This document shows, in pieces, positions 8,497 through 20,223 of a stretch of 64,000 bases of DNA; position 1 is the first letter of the stretch, and each line of letters opens with the position of its first letter. The notes below the pieces were generated by a model. The model saw only the letters and a program-made list of their open reading frames with translations, was not told where the DNA came from and searched no databases. Made by a program: the position numbers and the translations under genes. The stretch is from assembly GCA_001549895.1 (NCBI GenBank), contig AP014719.1:1860001-1924000 (forward strand), written 5' to 3'. The stretch is from Arthrobacter sp. Hiyo8. GTDB taxonomy: Bacteria > Actinomycetota > Actinomycetes > Actinomycetales > Micrococcaceae.

Positions 8497-9763
8497 GTAG
8501 CTGCGGTCCCCGAATCGGCGCTGCACGTCGAGCAGGAACTTGAGCCCGCCGTCAGACAGTTCCGAGTTCCGGAGACTCCAGCTGGCCGACTCCCGCAACG
8601 CCAGGCACCGGAGGGTCCGGCTGTTGTCCAGATCCAGGTGCCAGGCGTCATCCAAGGGAATCTCGGTGCCGCCAGGCATCCGGTAACCCTTTGCGTGGAG
8701 CGCCGACTGAATCACTTCCCGGCGCACGTTGTACGGGGCGCCTCGCCGCTAACAGCCCAATGGACCAGCAGGCGCATGACCTCTTTGTCGACGCCGTGCT
8801 GCGGAAAGGCGAACCGCTCGGCCAGATAGTCCCACAGGGCTGCAGGATCCTGCACAGCGTGACGGCCAGCGGGGGTGAGGACCAGCCTTCCTTTAAACTT
8901 GCGTAACAGTTTCCAATCCTGCAGTTGTTCACGAAGGTCCAGGATCGGAACAACGTTGTTTTCATTTCGCCCCGGCATCGGCCACTCATCATCCCAGCCG
9001 AGCTGGGTCATGGCCCGTTTGACTATTGCGGGTTTGAGGTAGCCGGCGGATGTCAGTTCCAGCCCGTCCGGGTGTGCTGCATTTAGAAACCACGAAACCG
9101 GGCCAAGGACGGTCTCCCTGTCTTCCGGTGTAGCGTCGCCCGGCCAGATCCGTCGTGCCAGTTGGCGCAACTGCCCATTCACCGCGACGAGATCGAAGTC
9201 GGTGGGGTCGAAGTCGGCTGCCGGCTGATGGGTTACCAATTCGAGCCACTTCGCGCACTGGCCATGCTCGGAGTGGCCAGGGTTGCCAAGCACGGCCACC
9301 ACATTCGCGTAGCCCGCTGCCCCGCCGGAGTCTTCCAGGGGTCCCGCATCGCGCCATCGAGGCAGGCAACGGTGTTTTCAGGAAGAGTGGCCGGGCCCAC
9401 GACCTCGATCTCGTGAATCCACGAATCACCAAAATCGTACTCGTACTCCAGCGGAGCTTTACCCGGCCGGGCCGGGTCAATGAGCTCAAGCAGCCCGACG
9501 TCGGCAGCAAGCTCGGCGCCGGGTTGCACGCCGTCGTCGTCGGTTCCGATGATGATCCGGCGGACGCCCTTACGATCGACACCGCTAACGCCGTAAAGGT
9601 GGCAATCCTTCCAACCGAAGGCCGTCTGAATGCTTCCGTGCAGCACAGCGACGGTGGCCGACTCGGGGAGGACCACCCGCCTCCAAATGAGCGGTTCAGT
9701 ATCGCGAATTTCTATGCGGAGCTCGACGGCGGGAAACTGCTTGGGTGCGTCCATATCGGCCAT
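8494..9763 (-). CDS. pRiA4b ORF-3-like protein
   Basis: The N-terminal domain (ELRIEIRDTEPLIWRRVVLP, then LHGSIQTAFGWKDCHLYG and YEYDFGDSWIHEI) is the plasmid pRiA4b ORF-3/IS1096 TnpR-like fold. The C-terminal half is a helical region with winged-helix-like segments. Two lost bases, near 9341 and 8740, must be restored to join three frames; the repaired protein has 423 residues. Family members occur on plasmids and chromosomes and their function is not settled. No transposase lies next to it here. Confidence 0.72.
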
Positions 9764-9806
9764 TCTGCCAGTAGGGGCAACGACGCCGGGACGCCCCTGA
9801 TGCAGC

Positions 9807-10181
9807 CTAGACGGCTACTTCGACATATCCGTCCACCAAACGGGTGGCGTAGCTTGCAAGCCGCAGTTCGGGGTTGGTAAAGCATTCGCCGGTTTCCAGG
9901 TCGTACACCTCTTTGTGAAGCGGCGAGGCGATCGTGGGACGGCTGCCTCGGGAACCGACGATTCCCCGCGCCATGACGTTGGAGAGGGTTGCGGGGTCCT
10001 GCTGGGATACGGCCAGGACTTCATCCGGCGTGGTGCGGAAGAGCGCTACTTGCTTGCCTCCGACCAGGGCAGCTTCGCCCCAGGCCGGTTCCAGCTCGTC
10101 GATCGCGCAGACGCGGTGCCAGCCGGACGCGGTCGGTGCGCTCTGCTGTTGTTCCTTTTCACGATCCAGAATTACGGTCAT
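9807..10181 (-). CDS. nirD: Nitrite reductase (NADH) small subunit NirD
   Basis: This intact gene encodes 124 residues with the Rieske-like fold of NirD: WHRVCAIDELEPAWGEAALVGG, then PLHKEVYDLETGECFTNPE. The Cys/His iron-sulfur ligands are absent, as is normal for this subunit. It works with NirB to reduce nitrite to ammonium in the cytoplasm. Unlike the common nirBD operon, it is transcribed away from nirB, with 278 bp between the start codons. Confidence 0.88.
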   Translation of the reverse strand: MTVILDREKEQQQSAPTASGWHRVCAIDELEPAWGEAALVGGKQVALFRTTPDEVLAVSQQDPATLSNVMARGIVGSRGSRPTIASPLHKEVYDLETGECFTNPELRLASYATRLVDGYVEVAV

Positions 10182-10365
10182 TTCAGCCCCTATCGCTTAG
10201 CCTGCCGGTCCGGCGGATCCAATTCCGCCATCCGGCACGGGCCGTTTGCGGCCACAACTTCACGGTAGGCCCGCCATGTTTCGCCGGAATGCAATCAATG
10301 TGTCCTGCTCGTAAAGGAGACCTCACATAACCGCAATCCTCACCGTGATGCCGAAGTTAAGCCCC

Positions 10366-10392
10366 GAAACAAAAGGGAAACTGACGCGAAAC
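10366..10392 (+). promoter_or_regulatory. GlnR-like box upstream of nirB
   Basis: Three copies of GAAAC stand at 10366, 10377 and 10388, exactly 11 bases apart, with a GTTAA half-element just before the first. Actinobacterial GlnR binds alternating GTnAC and GAAAC elements spaced by six bases, and nitrite reductase genes are known members of its regulon. The box lies about 70-95 bases upstream of the nirB start. The assignment rests on spacing and motif. Confidence 0.6.
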
Positions 10393-10459
10393 TGCGCGTC
10401 TTTAGTCTGAAGTGACAAGTCGCGGATGACGGTTCTGCGGCACATGCGAAAGGCCGCCA

Positions 10460-13068
10460 GTGACCGGACATACTTCCCCTTCAGAGAACCCGCGCCGCAT
10501 TGTTGTCGCGGGCGGGGCCCTGCGGCCCACCGTTTTGCCGATGCCATGCATACCCGCGGTCTCGAGGGCTGGCACGTCACGGTCCTGACCGAGGAAGCAC
10601 ATCTTCCCTACGACCGGGTCACGCTGAGCAAGGCGCTCATCGAGGTGGACTACGACCTCACCCTCGGGCATGCATCGATGTGGGACCACGAAGCCCTGGA
10701 CCTGCGGACTGGCGAGCGGGTGGTCAAGATCAACCCCGAAGCCAAGTCCGTGGAAACCGCTGCCGGCAACAGCTACGAATACGATGCACTCGTGGTCGCG
10801 ACGGGTTCGAACGCCGCGCGCCTCCCGATCCCGGGCGCCGAACACACCCACGTCTACCGAACGCTCGAAGACGTCTGGGCCATCAACAAGGCGATCACCG
10901 AACTCACCGCGAAACTGGGACGCAGGATCAAAGCCGTCACAATCGGCGGCGGCCTCCTGGGCCTTGAATCGGCCGCCGGGACTGAGCGGCTTGGCGCCAC
11001 CCCGATCGTCATCGACGGTGCGCCTTGGCTGATGGCAACGCAGCTCGACGAAGGCGCTGGCCAGGCAATGGGCCGGCTCATCAAGGACAAAGGCTTCGAA
11101 ATCCACGGCGGCGTGTTCCCCTCGGAAGTATTGTCCGACGACGGCCAGGTCACCGGCGTCCTCATGGCTGACGGCCGCATCATCGACGCCGACATCGTGA
11201 TCGTCGCGATCGGGGTCAGGCCCGCGACGAGCTCTTCCGTGCAGCGGAGGGTGAGGAGCAGGTCTTTACGATTGGCCCTCGCGGCGGTGTTGTCATTTCC
11301 GATGGTTGCGAAACCGAGATCCCCGGCATCTTCGCCATTGGTGAAGTCGCGAACTTCGGCGGGATGTGCCTGGGGCTCGTGGCTCCGGCGAACACCATGG
11401 CTGAGATCGTGGCCGACCGGCTGCACGGCGGCCAAGCGACGTTCCCCGGCTTCGACACCGCCACCAAGCTCAAGCTCTCCGGCGTGGACGTGGCCAGCTT
11501 CGGCGATGCGTTTGCCAAGACCGAGCACTCCCTGGAGATCGTGTACGCCGACCCCGCACGCGGCGTCTACCAGAAGATCGTCACCACTGACGATGCCAAG
11601 ACCCTCCTCGGCGGGATCTTCGTCGGCGACGCCACCCCGTACATGAGCCTGCGCCCCCTGCTCGGCCGCGAACTCCCCGCCGAACCCGGCGCCTACCTCA
11701 CCGCGGCCGGCGGCGGGACGCCCCGAGACCGAACTCCCGGATGACGCGATCCTGTGCTCCTGCAACAACGTGGCCGCAGGATCTATCCGGGACGCCGTCA
11801 ACGCGTGCGGGACATGCGAAGGCAAGGAGCCGGTCCACGACGTGCCAGGCCTCAAGGCCTGCACCCGGGCCGGCACCCAGTGCGGTTCGTGCGTGCCGAT
11901 GATCAAGAAGCTCCTGGAAGGGGAACTGAAGAAGTCCGGCATCGAAGTCTCCAAGGCCCTGTGCGAGCACTTCGAGCTCTCCCGGCAGGAGCTTTTCGAC
12001 GCGATCCGCGTGCTGGAGCTGACCTCCTTCGAGGACATCCTGGCCAAATACGGCACCGGCGCGGGCTGCGACATCTGCAAGCCCACCATCGCGTCCATCC
12101 TGGCCTCCCAGCATTCCGCGTACGTGCTCGACGCCGGCCGCGGCACCTTGCAGGACACCAACGACCGCGCACTGGCCAACATGCAAAAGGACGGCACCTA
12201 CTCGGTGGTCCCCCGCATCCCGGGCGGGAGATTACACCGGACAAGCTCGTGGTCATCGGGACGATCGCCAAGAAGTACGGCCTCTACACGAAGATCACCG
12301 GTGGGCAGCGGATCGACATGTTCGGGCCCGCCTCGAACAGCTCCCGGAGATCTGGGGCGAGCTCATTGACGCAGGCATGGAATCCGGCCAGGCGTACGGC
12401 AAGAGCCTACGCACCGTGAAGTCCTGCGTGGGCTCCACGTGGTGCCGCTTCGGTGTGCTCGACTCTGTTTCCATGGCCATCAACCTCGAGCTGCGCTATC
12501 GGGGACTGCGCAGCCCGCACAAACTCAAAATGGGCGTCTCCGGTTGCGCCCGCGAATGCGCCGAAGCCCGTGGCAAGGACGTCGGCGTGATCGCGACTTC
12601 GGAAGGCTGGAACCTATACGTCGGCGGCAACGGCGGCGCGAACCCCGCCCACGCCCAGCTCCTTGCCGGCGGCTTGGACGACGAGACCCTGGTGAAGTAC
12701 ATCGACCGCTACTTCATGTACTACATCCGCACCGCCGACCGGCTTCAACGCACCGCCCGCTGGCAGGAAGAGCTCGACGGCGGCCTGGAGCACGTGCGCC
12801 AGGTGGTCGTCGAGGACTCGCTCGGCATCGCCGACGAGCTCGAGGCCGCCATGGCCAAGCACGTCGGGTCCTACGAGGACGAGTGGGCCGCGACCCTGAA
12901 GGACCCGGAACGGCTGCGCCGCTTCCGTTCCTTCGTCAACGCCCCGAGCAGGAAGATGAGGCCATCGTCTTCGTCCCGGAACGCGGCCAGATCCGTCCGG
13001 CCACCAACGAAGAGAAGAGCGCCGTCTTGATTTCTTCCGCGAGCATCCCGGTCCGCGGAAGGGACTAA
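10460..13068 (+). CDS. nirB: Nitrite reductase (NADH) large subunit NirB
   Basis: The order of domains is an FAD/NADH pyridine nucleotide reductase (ATGSNAARLPIPG, TIGGGLLGLESA), a BFD-like cysteine cluster (CSCNNV...CGTC...CGSCVP), and the nitrite/sulfite reductase domain with sirohaem and 4Fe-4S ligands C-x5-C (SCVGSTWC) and C-x3-C (GCAREC). It reduces nitrite to ammonium with NADH. The frame changes at six places (about 10514, 11223, 11716, 12228, 12328 and 12944), explained by seven missing bases; repair gives exactly 872 codons, a normal NirB length. GTG 10460 follows AAAGG. Confidence 0.9.
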
Positions 13069-13079
13069 GGACGCACCTC

Positions 13080-13165
13080 GACGGCGAGCTACGGGGACGG
13101 GCGGGCTAAGGCGGCGGCGAGTGGTCGCCGCGGGCTCCGACCACGCCGCCTCGTAGCTCGCCGTC
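13080..13165. terminator. Structured 3' region between nirB and K+ channel gene
   Basis: The 14-nt arms GACGGCGAGCTACG (13080-13093) and its complement (13152-13165) enclose an inner hairpin, GCGGCGA-GTGG-TCGCCGC, at 13114-13131. It lies between the convergent stops of nirB and the channel gene and overlaps the channel's 3' end. It may terminate both transcripts, although there is no T-run. Confidence 0.4.
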
Positions 13166-13879
13166 AGCGTTTTCCAGAAGCGCGCTCAAGCGCTCGACCT
13201 GCTCAGCCAGCCGGCGAATCTCCTGCTTCATGGGTTCCTCGGCGACTGTCGCGGCCGCCGCAGCTCCGGAAGAGACTTGTTCAACGAGCCAAGAGGCAAC
13301 CGATGCGGTCACGACGCCCAGGACGGCGATTCCGCAAACCATCAAGCCGCCGGCAACGCAGCGTCCCACCACCGTCACCGGGTAGTGGTCCCCGTAGCCG
13401 ACGGTGGTGATGGTGACCATCGCCCACCAGATGGCGTCGCCAAAGTTGGTGATGTTAGCGCCGGCGGCGTTCTCCTCCGCATCAAGCACGGCGAGCGCAC
13501 CACAGTACGTCAGGAGGGCCGCGGACCCGAGGACGAAAGTGAGGATCCGGCCTCGCATGGCGTTCCCGGCTGTGCGATGAAGCAGCTTCAGGAGTGTCAC
13601 GAGCCGCAACAACCTCAAGGGCCTGAGGACCGGTAGTGCCAGGATCAGCAATTCGTGCAGGTTCCGCACGAACCACTTGGCGCGCCGCCGCGCCAAGACG
13701 AGGCACATCGCATAGTCCAAGGCAAACACCAGCCACGTGACCCAAATGATGGTGTCAACAACGGTGGATTGGGCCTCGCTGAGATTGGCGATCACCTGGA
13801 ATGAATAGGCCACCAGGAACAGCACCGCTGCCGCCACCATGGGCCATTCGGAAACCTGCCGCCATCGTTCTTGGGTCAT
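13106..13879 (-). CDS. Voltage-gated-type potassium channel
   Basis: This intact gene of 257 residues carries the selectivity filter TTVGYGD at residues 158-164, preceded by a pore helix. An upstream Arg/Leu-rich segment (RPLRLLRLVTLLKLL, residues 86-100) resembles an S4 voltage sensor, and several hydrophobic helices complete a six-segment layout. The C-terminus carries a short coiled coil (MKQEIRRLAEQVERLSALLE) that may support tetramer assembly. It should be a K+ channel of the cytoplasmic membrane. It diverges from uppP. Confidence 0.85.
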   Translation of the reverse strand: MTQERWRQVSEWPMVAAAVLFLVAYSFQVIANLSEAQSTVVDTIIWVTWLVFALDYAMCLVLARRRAKWFVRNLHELLILALPVLRPLRLLRLVTLLKLLHRTAGNAMRGRILTFVLGSAALLTYCGALAVLDAEENAAGANITNFGDAIWWAMVTITTVGYGDHYPVTVVGRCVAGGLMVCGIAVLGVVTASVASWLVEQVSSGAAAAATVAEEPMKQEIRRLAEQVERLSALLENADGELRGGVVGARGDHSPPP

Positions 13880-13988
13880 TGGTCGATATTAGCCACCTAC
13901 CCTATTGACGGCGTTCACCTGCTGGCACCCGGCTGCCTCCCAGCAAACGTTCATCTCGCAGTAACCGGTACTGGCTAGGATCGAGCCC

Positions 13989-14866
13989 ATGATTAATATG
14001 ATCCAGGCCATCGTCATGGGCCTGCTGCAGGGAATCACTGAGCTCTTCCCGATTTCCAGCCTCGGCCACAGCGTCATCCTGCCCAAGCTCTTCGGTTGGG
14101 GCCTGGACCAGAAGGCGCCGGAATTCCTGAACTTCCTCATTGCCACCCACCTGGCTACAGCAATTGTGCTGTTCTTCTTCTTCCTCCGGGACTGGATTGA
14201 GATTGCCAAGGGCCTTGGCCGTTCAATCCGGGACAGGAAGATTGCTCCGTCAGACACGTATGCAAAGCTCGGCTGGCTCCTCGTGGTTGGAACCGTGCCT
14301 GCGGGAATCATCGGTTTGGTCCTGGAGAAGCCTATCCGGAACCTTTTCGGTTCCCCGCTGATCGCCGCGGCCTTCCTGGTGGTCAACGGTCTGGTCCTTT
14401 TTGGGCCGAACGCCTGCGGACAAGAGACAGCCGCCGTGCCGCGGAGCAGCCCGCCACCGCAACGGCTTCCGACGCCGAAATCGCCACCCTGCCGTGGAAG
14501 CGCGCCTTGGCAATCGGAACGGCCCAGGCAGCCGCCCTGATCCCGGGCATCTCCCGCTCCGGCTCGTCCATGGCCGGCGGTTTGCTGTCCGGGCTGAACA
14601 ACGAGAACGCCGCGCGCTTCAGCTTCCTGCTCGCCACGCCGATCATCGGCGCGGCCGCCGTGCTCAAGCTGCCTGACCTTTTCACTCCGGCCATGGCCGA
14701 CGAGCGTGGCGTGTTCCTGGTGGGGGCGCTGTGCGCGGGTGTCGCCGCATGGTTCGCCACCAAGTTCCTGCTTCGCTTCTTCGAGACCCGGACCCTGACA
14801 CCGTTTGCCATCTACTCGGTGGTCGGCGGAGCGATCTACTTCATTTTGATGCTCGTCATGGGCTAG
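13989..14866 (+). CDS. uppP: Undecaprenyl-diphosphatase UppP (BacA)
   Basis: An integral membrane enzyme that recycles the lipid carrier for cell-wall synthesis. Both signature motifs are present: the Glu-rich GLLQGITELFPISSLGH at the N-terminus and the PGxSRSG motif (LIPGISRSGSSM) in the second half. One G is missing near 14405 within a polar cytoplasmic loop; repair gives 293 codons, close to the usual length. A TAGGAT -10-like hexamer lies 13 bases ahead of ATG 13989, implying a very short leader. Changes in this gene alter bacitracin tolerance in other bacteria. Confidence 0.9.
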
Positions 14867-14989
14867 GGTCCGCTAATGGCATCGAGCGAAGGCATTGAAA
14901 CTGTCAGAGGCCCCGCATAGGGTTTTGTCTGTCTCCACCACCCACTCATGAAACCGTGGAACAACCGCGGTAACGACACAGGAGAAAAC

Positions 14990-15767
14990 ATGCCCACGCC
15001 TGACATCACCCCCGGCTCACCTTGCTGGATCGACCTGATGACCTCGGACCCGGAGAAGGCAAAGTCCTTCTACAACACGCTCTTCGGTTGGACCTACGAG
15101 ACCGGGGATCAGGAAAAGTACGGTGGCTACATCACCGCCTCGAAGGACGGCAAGATGGTGGCCGGGATCATGCAGAAGCAGGAAAACATGGGCCAGATGC
15201 CCGATGTCTGGTCCACTTACCTGCGGACTGACGACATCAAGGCCACCACCGAAGCAGCCCTCGCCAACGGCGGCCAGGTCTACATGGAACCCATGGAAGT
15301 TCCGGACCAGGGAACCATGGCCATGTACGCGGATTCCTCCGGCGCGGCCATCGGTGCCTGGCAGTTCGGCGAGATGAAGGGCTATCAGCTGGCTGCCGAA
15401 ACAGGCGCGCCGGCCTGGCACGAGCTCTTCGCCAAGGAGTACGACTCGGCCGTTTCCTTCTACCAAAACGTCTTTGGTTGGGAAACCACGGTCGTGGGCG
15501 ACACCCGGAGTTCCGTTACACGACGCTCGGTGAGGGCGACAACTCCAAGGCAGGCATCATGGATGCCTCCGGTTTCCTCCCTGCCGAGGTGCCGTCCTAC
15601 TGGGGCGTCTACTTCGCGGTGGACAAGGTCGATGACACCATCGAGCAGGCCGTCTCCCTGGGCGCCACCGTGGTCCAGGCGGCTGAGGACACCCCCTACG
15701 GCCGGATGGCACCCTGACCGACCCGACGGGTGCGATCTTCAAACTCATCCAAAACCAGGCTGCATAA
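14990..15767 (+). CDS. Two-domain VOC (glyoxalase-like) protein
   Basis: Two VOC/glyoxalase folds stand in tandem. The first begins PGSPCWIDLMTSDPEKAKSF and the second APAWHELFAKEYDSAVSFY; each is followed by LFGW or VFGW and ends in a DPTGA/DSSGA strand. Bases are missing near 15503 and 15711; repair gives 259 residues. ATG 14990 follows CAGGAG. It resembles the Cfp30B-type proteins of actinobacteria, whose substrates are not established. Confidence 0.8.
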
Positions 15768-15801
15768 GCCCAACCGCCAGGCGCAGCCCGCTACCGCCAG
15801 A

Positions 15802-15879
15802 GAGCATGCTCTCCCCGGGACCGACGAGTGGACATATCAGGCTTATGTCCACTCGTCGGAACGGGCAGGGAGCATGCTC
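15802..15879. repeat. Intergenic palindrome, ~35-nt arms
   Basis: Arms 15802-15835 and 15845-15879 pair with a few mismatches around a 9-nt loop; the inner 15 bases (CCGACGAGTGGACAT) are perfect. Both ends carry the 8-base self-complementary GAGCATGCTC. It lies between two convergent genes and belongs to no family repeated elsewhere in this window. Confidence 0.75.
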
Positions 15880-15900
15880 ATTCTTGTTGGGGGAATATGC

Positions 15901-17893
15901 TCATTTTTGGAGCGGAAGGCCGAGCATGTCCCTGGCGATTTCGTCGGCGTCGCGGAGGGTCCGTTGGCCACTCCGATAGCCGCGACCATCGGATGGCCGG
16001 GCTTCGGCCGCGATGGCTGTCCCCATTGGGTGGAAGAAAGCTGCAGGCCGAGGGCGTACATTCCCGGAGTCACGGAACCGTTGGCGCCCACCACGCGGTA
16101 CGGATGCGGCTGGACATCCAAGCCGGACGTCTGCACCGGCGTTCCCTCGGCAGTCATCATCACCTTGGGCCGCACCAATCCGTCGGCGAGCAACTGCCGC
16201 AGGAACGGAGAAACACTCACGCCTACCCGGTTCGCCGGGGACATGGCCTCAATAAGGATCCTGGCTTCCGCGGCGTCGTCGTGCACCCAGGCAGATACCG
16301 CCCGGAAGACGCGCTGGGAACGGTCGACGCTGAACCGCGGATCCGGGCCCACAAAACTCACGACGCCGGCACGCGCCAAAGCGGCCAATTGTTCGGCGCG
16401 CAGCGCTGGAGGACCGCTCGCGAGCCCCTCAACGAAGGATTCGAACCAGCCGCGCAGCTCGCCCACCCACGATTCGTCCGTGATACCGCCGTCGGCCACG
16501 GCGCTCTTCAGGATGGCCCGTCCGGTGTGCAACGCACCGATGGCCATCTTCACGGGATCCGACTCTCCCAGGGCGGAGCGGCGGGCGTCATCGTCCAGAT
16601 AGTCCACGACGGCGGCGTCGAGTTCCTTCCTGGACGCGAAGGAATGCCCGGCCAAGGGCGCCGCGAGGCCCAGCAGGTCAAGGCGGCGCGACGATGCAAC
16701 ATGGGTGGAGACCAACTCGGCGACATGGTTTTCCCAGCGCCCGGTGGCATGCGCGTGGGGCTGCAACAAGTCTTCGAGAGCGGCCAGGAATTCCGTCGCA
16801 TCAGACACGGCCACGGGCTCGGCCGCAACCAGCGTTGAGTAGTAGGCCACAAGGCGTCGCGATGCAGGAGGGGCCAAAGGTCATGGTCGAAGCCAGGCTG
16901 GATACCGGCCGCGGCGAAGCGTTCCACCGCGCTCTCGGTCAGATACCGCAAGCGCACGGACTTGGATAGTAACCGTCCAGCCCGGCCTTGGCCCGGTACG
17001 GAGTGCCGCGCCTGGATGCCGCAATGATCTTCGGTTCCTGGCCCGAAGGCAGGTACTTGAGCTTCCCATGGAGACCGCCTTCGGCCGGCACGAACTGTCC
17101 GCCGCGGCCTTCGGTCAGCTGGCCCATGACGTCGAAGAAATTCAGCCCCATGCCCCGGACCAGGACCGTCTCCCCCGCAGGGACCAACGCCCAGTCCACA
17201 TCGGCCGGAGCAGCCGGCGGCACATACAGCAGCCCGAGCTCCGCTGCCACCTCCCTGAACGAACGCTGCTCCGGGTTGAGCCGGGACTCAAGGTGGCCCA
17301 GCGCGAGGACGAGGGAATCCACGGTGAGCCGAGCGCCGTCGTCGAGTTCGACGTCGAACCCTCCGCCCGCTGGCTTGCCCGGCGAACCGTCCGTCGGGCC
17401 TCCCGGCAGTGGATGCGCCGCCACGGCGTTGCTTCGGTGGAAGGCGATCTCCACTCCGGCCGGAACGCGGTCCAGCAGTTCCTCAAGAGTCGAACGGAGA
17501 TACCGTCCGTAAAGGGCACGGCTGGGAAAGTCGTGGGAGGCGAGCACGGCGAGTTCGGCCGTTCCTCGGAGCTCAGGCCTTGACCGCCGACGGACTGCTT
17601 CTCCGTCCGCCACTGCTCAAAAGAGCCCCGGCGAGGGGCGGCGCGAGTCGCTCGTCCTCGGGAATCAGTGTGGGGTAGAACGACTGCGTGTTCATGAGGT
17701 AGAGCCGGGACTGATCGGGCTGCCAGACGTGCCCGGGACCGGCGGGATAGGGGTCCACGACGTCGATGTGCAGGGAGCGTGTGTGCGTTTCCGTCGCGGC
17801 CCAATTGGCGAGCAATCGCTCCAGCACACTGGTGCCGCGGGGACCTGCCCCGATCAGCCCAACCCGGATGTTCTGCGATTTACCCACGCCCAA
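15901..17893 (-). CDS. FAD/NAD(P)-binding protein
   Basis: The N-terminus IRVGLIGAGPRGTSVLERLL is a dinucleotide-binding Rossmann motif. It is followed by DVVDPYPAGPGHVWQPDQS, typical of the large actinobacterial FAD-NAD(P)-binding proteins of the NAD_binding_9 type. A second nucleotide-binding region lies around LALGHLES, and a later segment reads VRGMGLNFFDVMGQLT. Five missing bases (near 17632, 17562, 16962, 16850 and 16025) join six frames, and the repaired length is 666 codons. The stop at 15901 applies only after the last repair; otherwise the frame runs into the neighbouring palindrome. Reaction unknown. Confidence 0.72.
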
Positions 17894-17946
17894 GCCTAAC
17901 TTCTTGTGACTTGCTTCCTGCTCAGACAGTCACTCTAGGATGAGGC

Positions 17947-20207
17947 ATGACCACCACAGCAGCTGATCAAGCGCCCGCGCCCGACAACGAAACTGCCCAG
18001 GGTACCGCAATCGCCCCCGAACCTGTCGACGAGAATATCTGGCTCGAAGACATTCATGGCGAGGAACAGCTGGCCTGGGTGCGGGAGCAAAATGCCCGCA
18101 CCGAAGACTTGCTCGACGACGCCGAATACACCGCGCTGGAAGCCGGAATCCTGGAGGTTCTGGACTCCACGGACAGGATCGCCATGGTCAACAAGCGCGG
18201 CGAGCACTACTACAACTTCTGGAAAGACCAGCAGAACCCCAAGGGCCTCTGGCGCCGGACCACGTGGGAAAGCTACCTCAGCGACGCCCCGGAATGGGAC
18301 GTGCTGCTCGACATCGATGCGCTGGCCGCCGCCGAAGGCGAAGAATGGGTTTTCCACGGCGCCAACTTCCTGCGCCCGGCCGAAGGCGAACCGCACCGCC
18401 TCGCCATCGTCGCCCTGTCCCCGACGGCGGCGACGCCAACCGCCACCGCGAGTTCGACGTCGAAACCCGCACCTTCGCGGACCCCGCCGCAGGCGGTTTC
18501 GACCTTTCGACCGCGAAGGGCAACGTGAGCTGGCTCGACGCCGACACCCTGCTGGTTGCCACGACCGCCGACGGACTGCCGAAAACCAGCTCGTCGTACG
18601 CGCGCACCGGTGTGAAGCTCCGTCGTGGCCAATCCCTGGCCGAAGCCGAGCGGATCTTCGAGATCCCCGAAGACCACATGATGGCGCTCGTCGCCCGCGA
18701 CTCCACCCCGGGCTTCGAACGCACTTTCGCGGTGGACTGGATCGACTTCTTCAACCGGACCACGTCCGTGCTGCGCGATGACGCGTGGCTCGCCATCGAT
18801 GTGCCCACTGACGTGAACCTCAGTTCCCACCGCGAATGGCTCATGTTCCGTCCTCGGCAGGACTGGAACGTGGCCGGAACCACCTATCCTGCCGGATCCC
18901 TGTTGGCCGCCGACTTTGAGGGCTACCTGTCCGGGACACGTGACTTCACGGTGCTTTTCACCCCGGATGAGCACACCTCCCTCCAGTCATGGAGTTGGAC
19001 CCGGAACTACCTCCTCCTGAACCTGCTGCACGACGTCTCGTCCGAGATCAGGGTGCTCGACCCGGCCCGCAAGGACTCCACCGGCGGGTGGGCCTCCACT
19101 TTATTGGATGCGTGCCCGCCGCTCCATGATGTGAACGCCTACGCCGTCGACGACGAGGACGAAGCAGAAGGCGACGACGCCGGAAACGACTACTGGCTCG
19201 TCGCTACCGGCTTCACCACCCCCACGACGCTCATGCGCGGCACCCTGTCCCCGGGTATCGCCAGTTACACGCTCGACGCAGGCCACGACGGCGGGGTGGC
19301 GAGCACGCACGCGGTAGTGAAGTCCTCGCCGTCGTTCTTCAACGAGGCGGACTACGAGGTCCAGCAGCACTTCGCCACCTCAGCGGACGGCACGCGCGTG
19401 CCCTATTTCCAGGTGGCGTCCAAAGATCTGGACCTCGACGGCGAGAACCCAACGCAGCTATCTGGCTACGGCGGGTTCGAGGTCTCAAGGACCCCCGCCT
19501 ACAGCGGAGCCATCGGGCGCGCCTGGCTGGAACGCCGGAGCGAAGGCATTGCGCCCGACGACGGTTCCGCACCGTATTCACGCGGCGGCGTCTACGTCGT
19601 AGCCAACATCCGCGGCGGCGGCGAGTACGGTCCCGCGTGGCACCGCGCAGCCTTGCAGGCGAATCGACACCGCGCGTTCGAGGACTTCGCCGCTGTGGCG
19701 CGGCACCTCATTTCGCGGGGCGTCACCAGTCCGCGGCGGCTCGGCTGTGTGGGCGGCTCCAACGGCGGACTGCTGGTGGGCAACATGCTCACCCAGTATC
19801 CGGAGCTGTTCGGAGCCGTCTCCTGCGGTGTCCCCTTGCTGGACATGCGCCGTTACACCAAGCTTTCGGCCGGCTACTCCTGGATTGCCGAATACGGCGA
19901 CCCCGACGTCCCGGAGCAGTGGGAGTACATCCGCACCTTCTCCCCGTACCACCTGCTGCGCGACGGAGTGGACTACCCGGAGACGTTCATCTGGACAGCC
20001 ACCTCCGATGACCGGGTAGGCCCGGTCCAGGCACGGAAGATGGCCGCCCGGATGCAGGCAATGGGCATCCCGAACGTGTGGTTCCACGAAGCACTCGAAG
20101 GCGGTCACGCGGGAGCCTCGGACAACCGCCAGGCGGCCTCGCTCCAAGCCCGCAGCCAGCACTTCCTGTGGCGGGCGCTTGCGGGCAAGGACGGTTCACG
20201 GCACTAA
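17947..20207 (+). CDS. S9 family prolyl oligopeptidase
   Basis: A 753-residue peptidase with an N-terminal beta-propeller and a C-terminal alpha/beta hydrolase domain. The catalytic triad is visible: Ser in GGSNGGLL (about residue 603), Asp in TSDDRVGP (about 688) and His in EGGHAGASD (about 719). These enzymes cut short peptides, often after proline. No signal peptide is seen, so it is probably cytosolic. One C is missing near 18422; repair restores one continuous frame. Confidence 0.9.
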
Positions 20208-20223
20208 CGCCCTCAACGATGGA

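Noticed and set aside
10854..12197. Minus-strand frame of 447 codons opposite nirB
   Set aside because: The plus strand encodes unmistakable NirB motifs through the whole stretch. High GC content leaves long antisense frames open.
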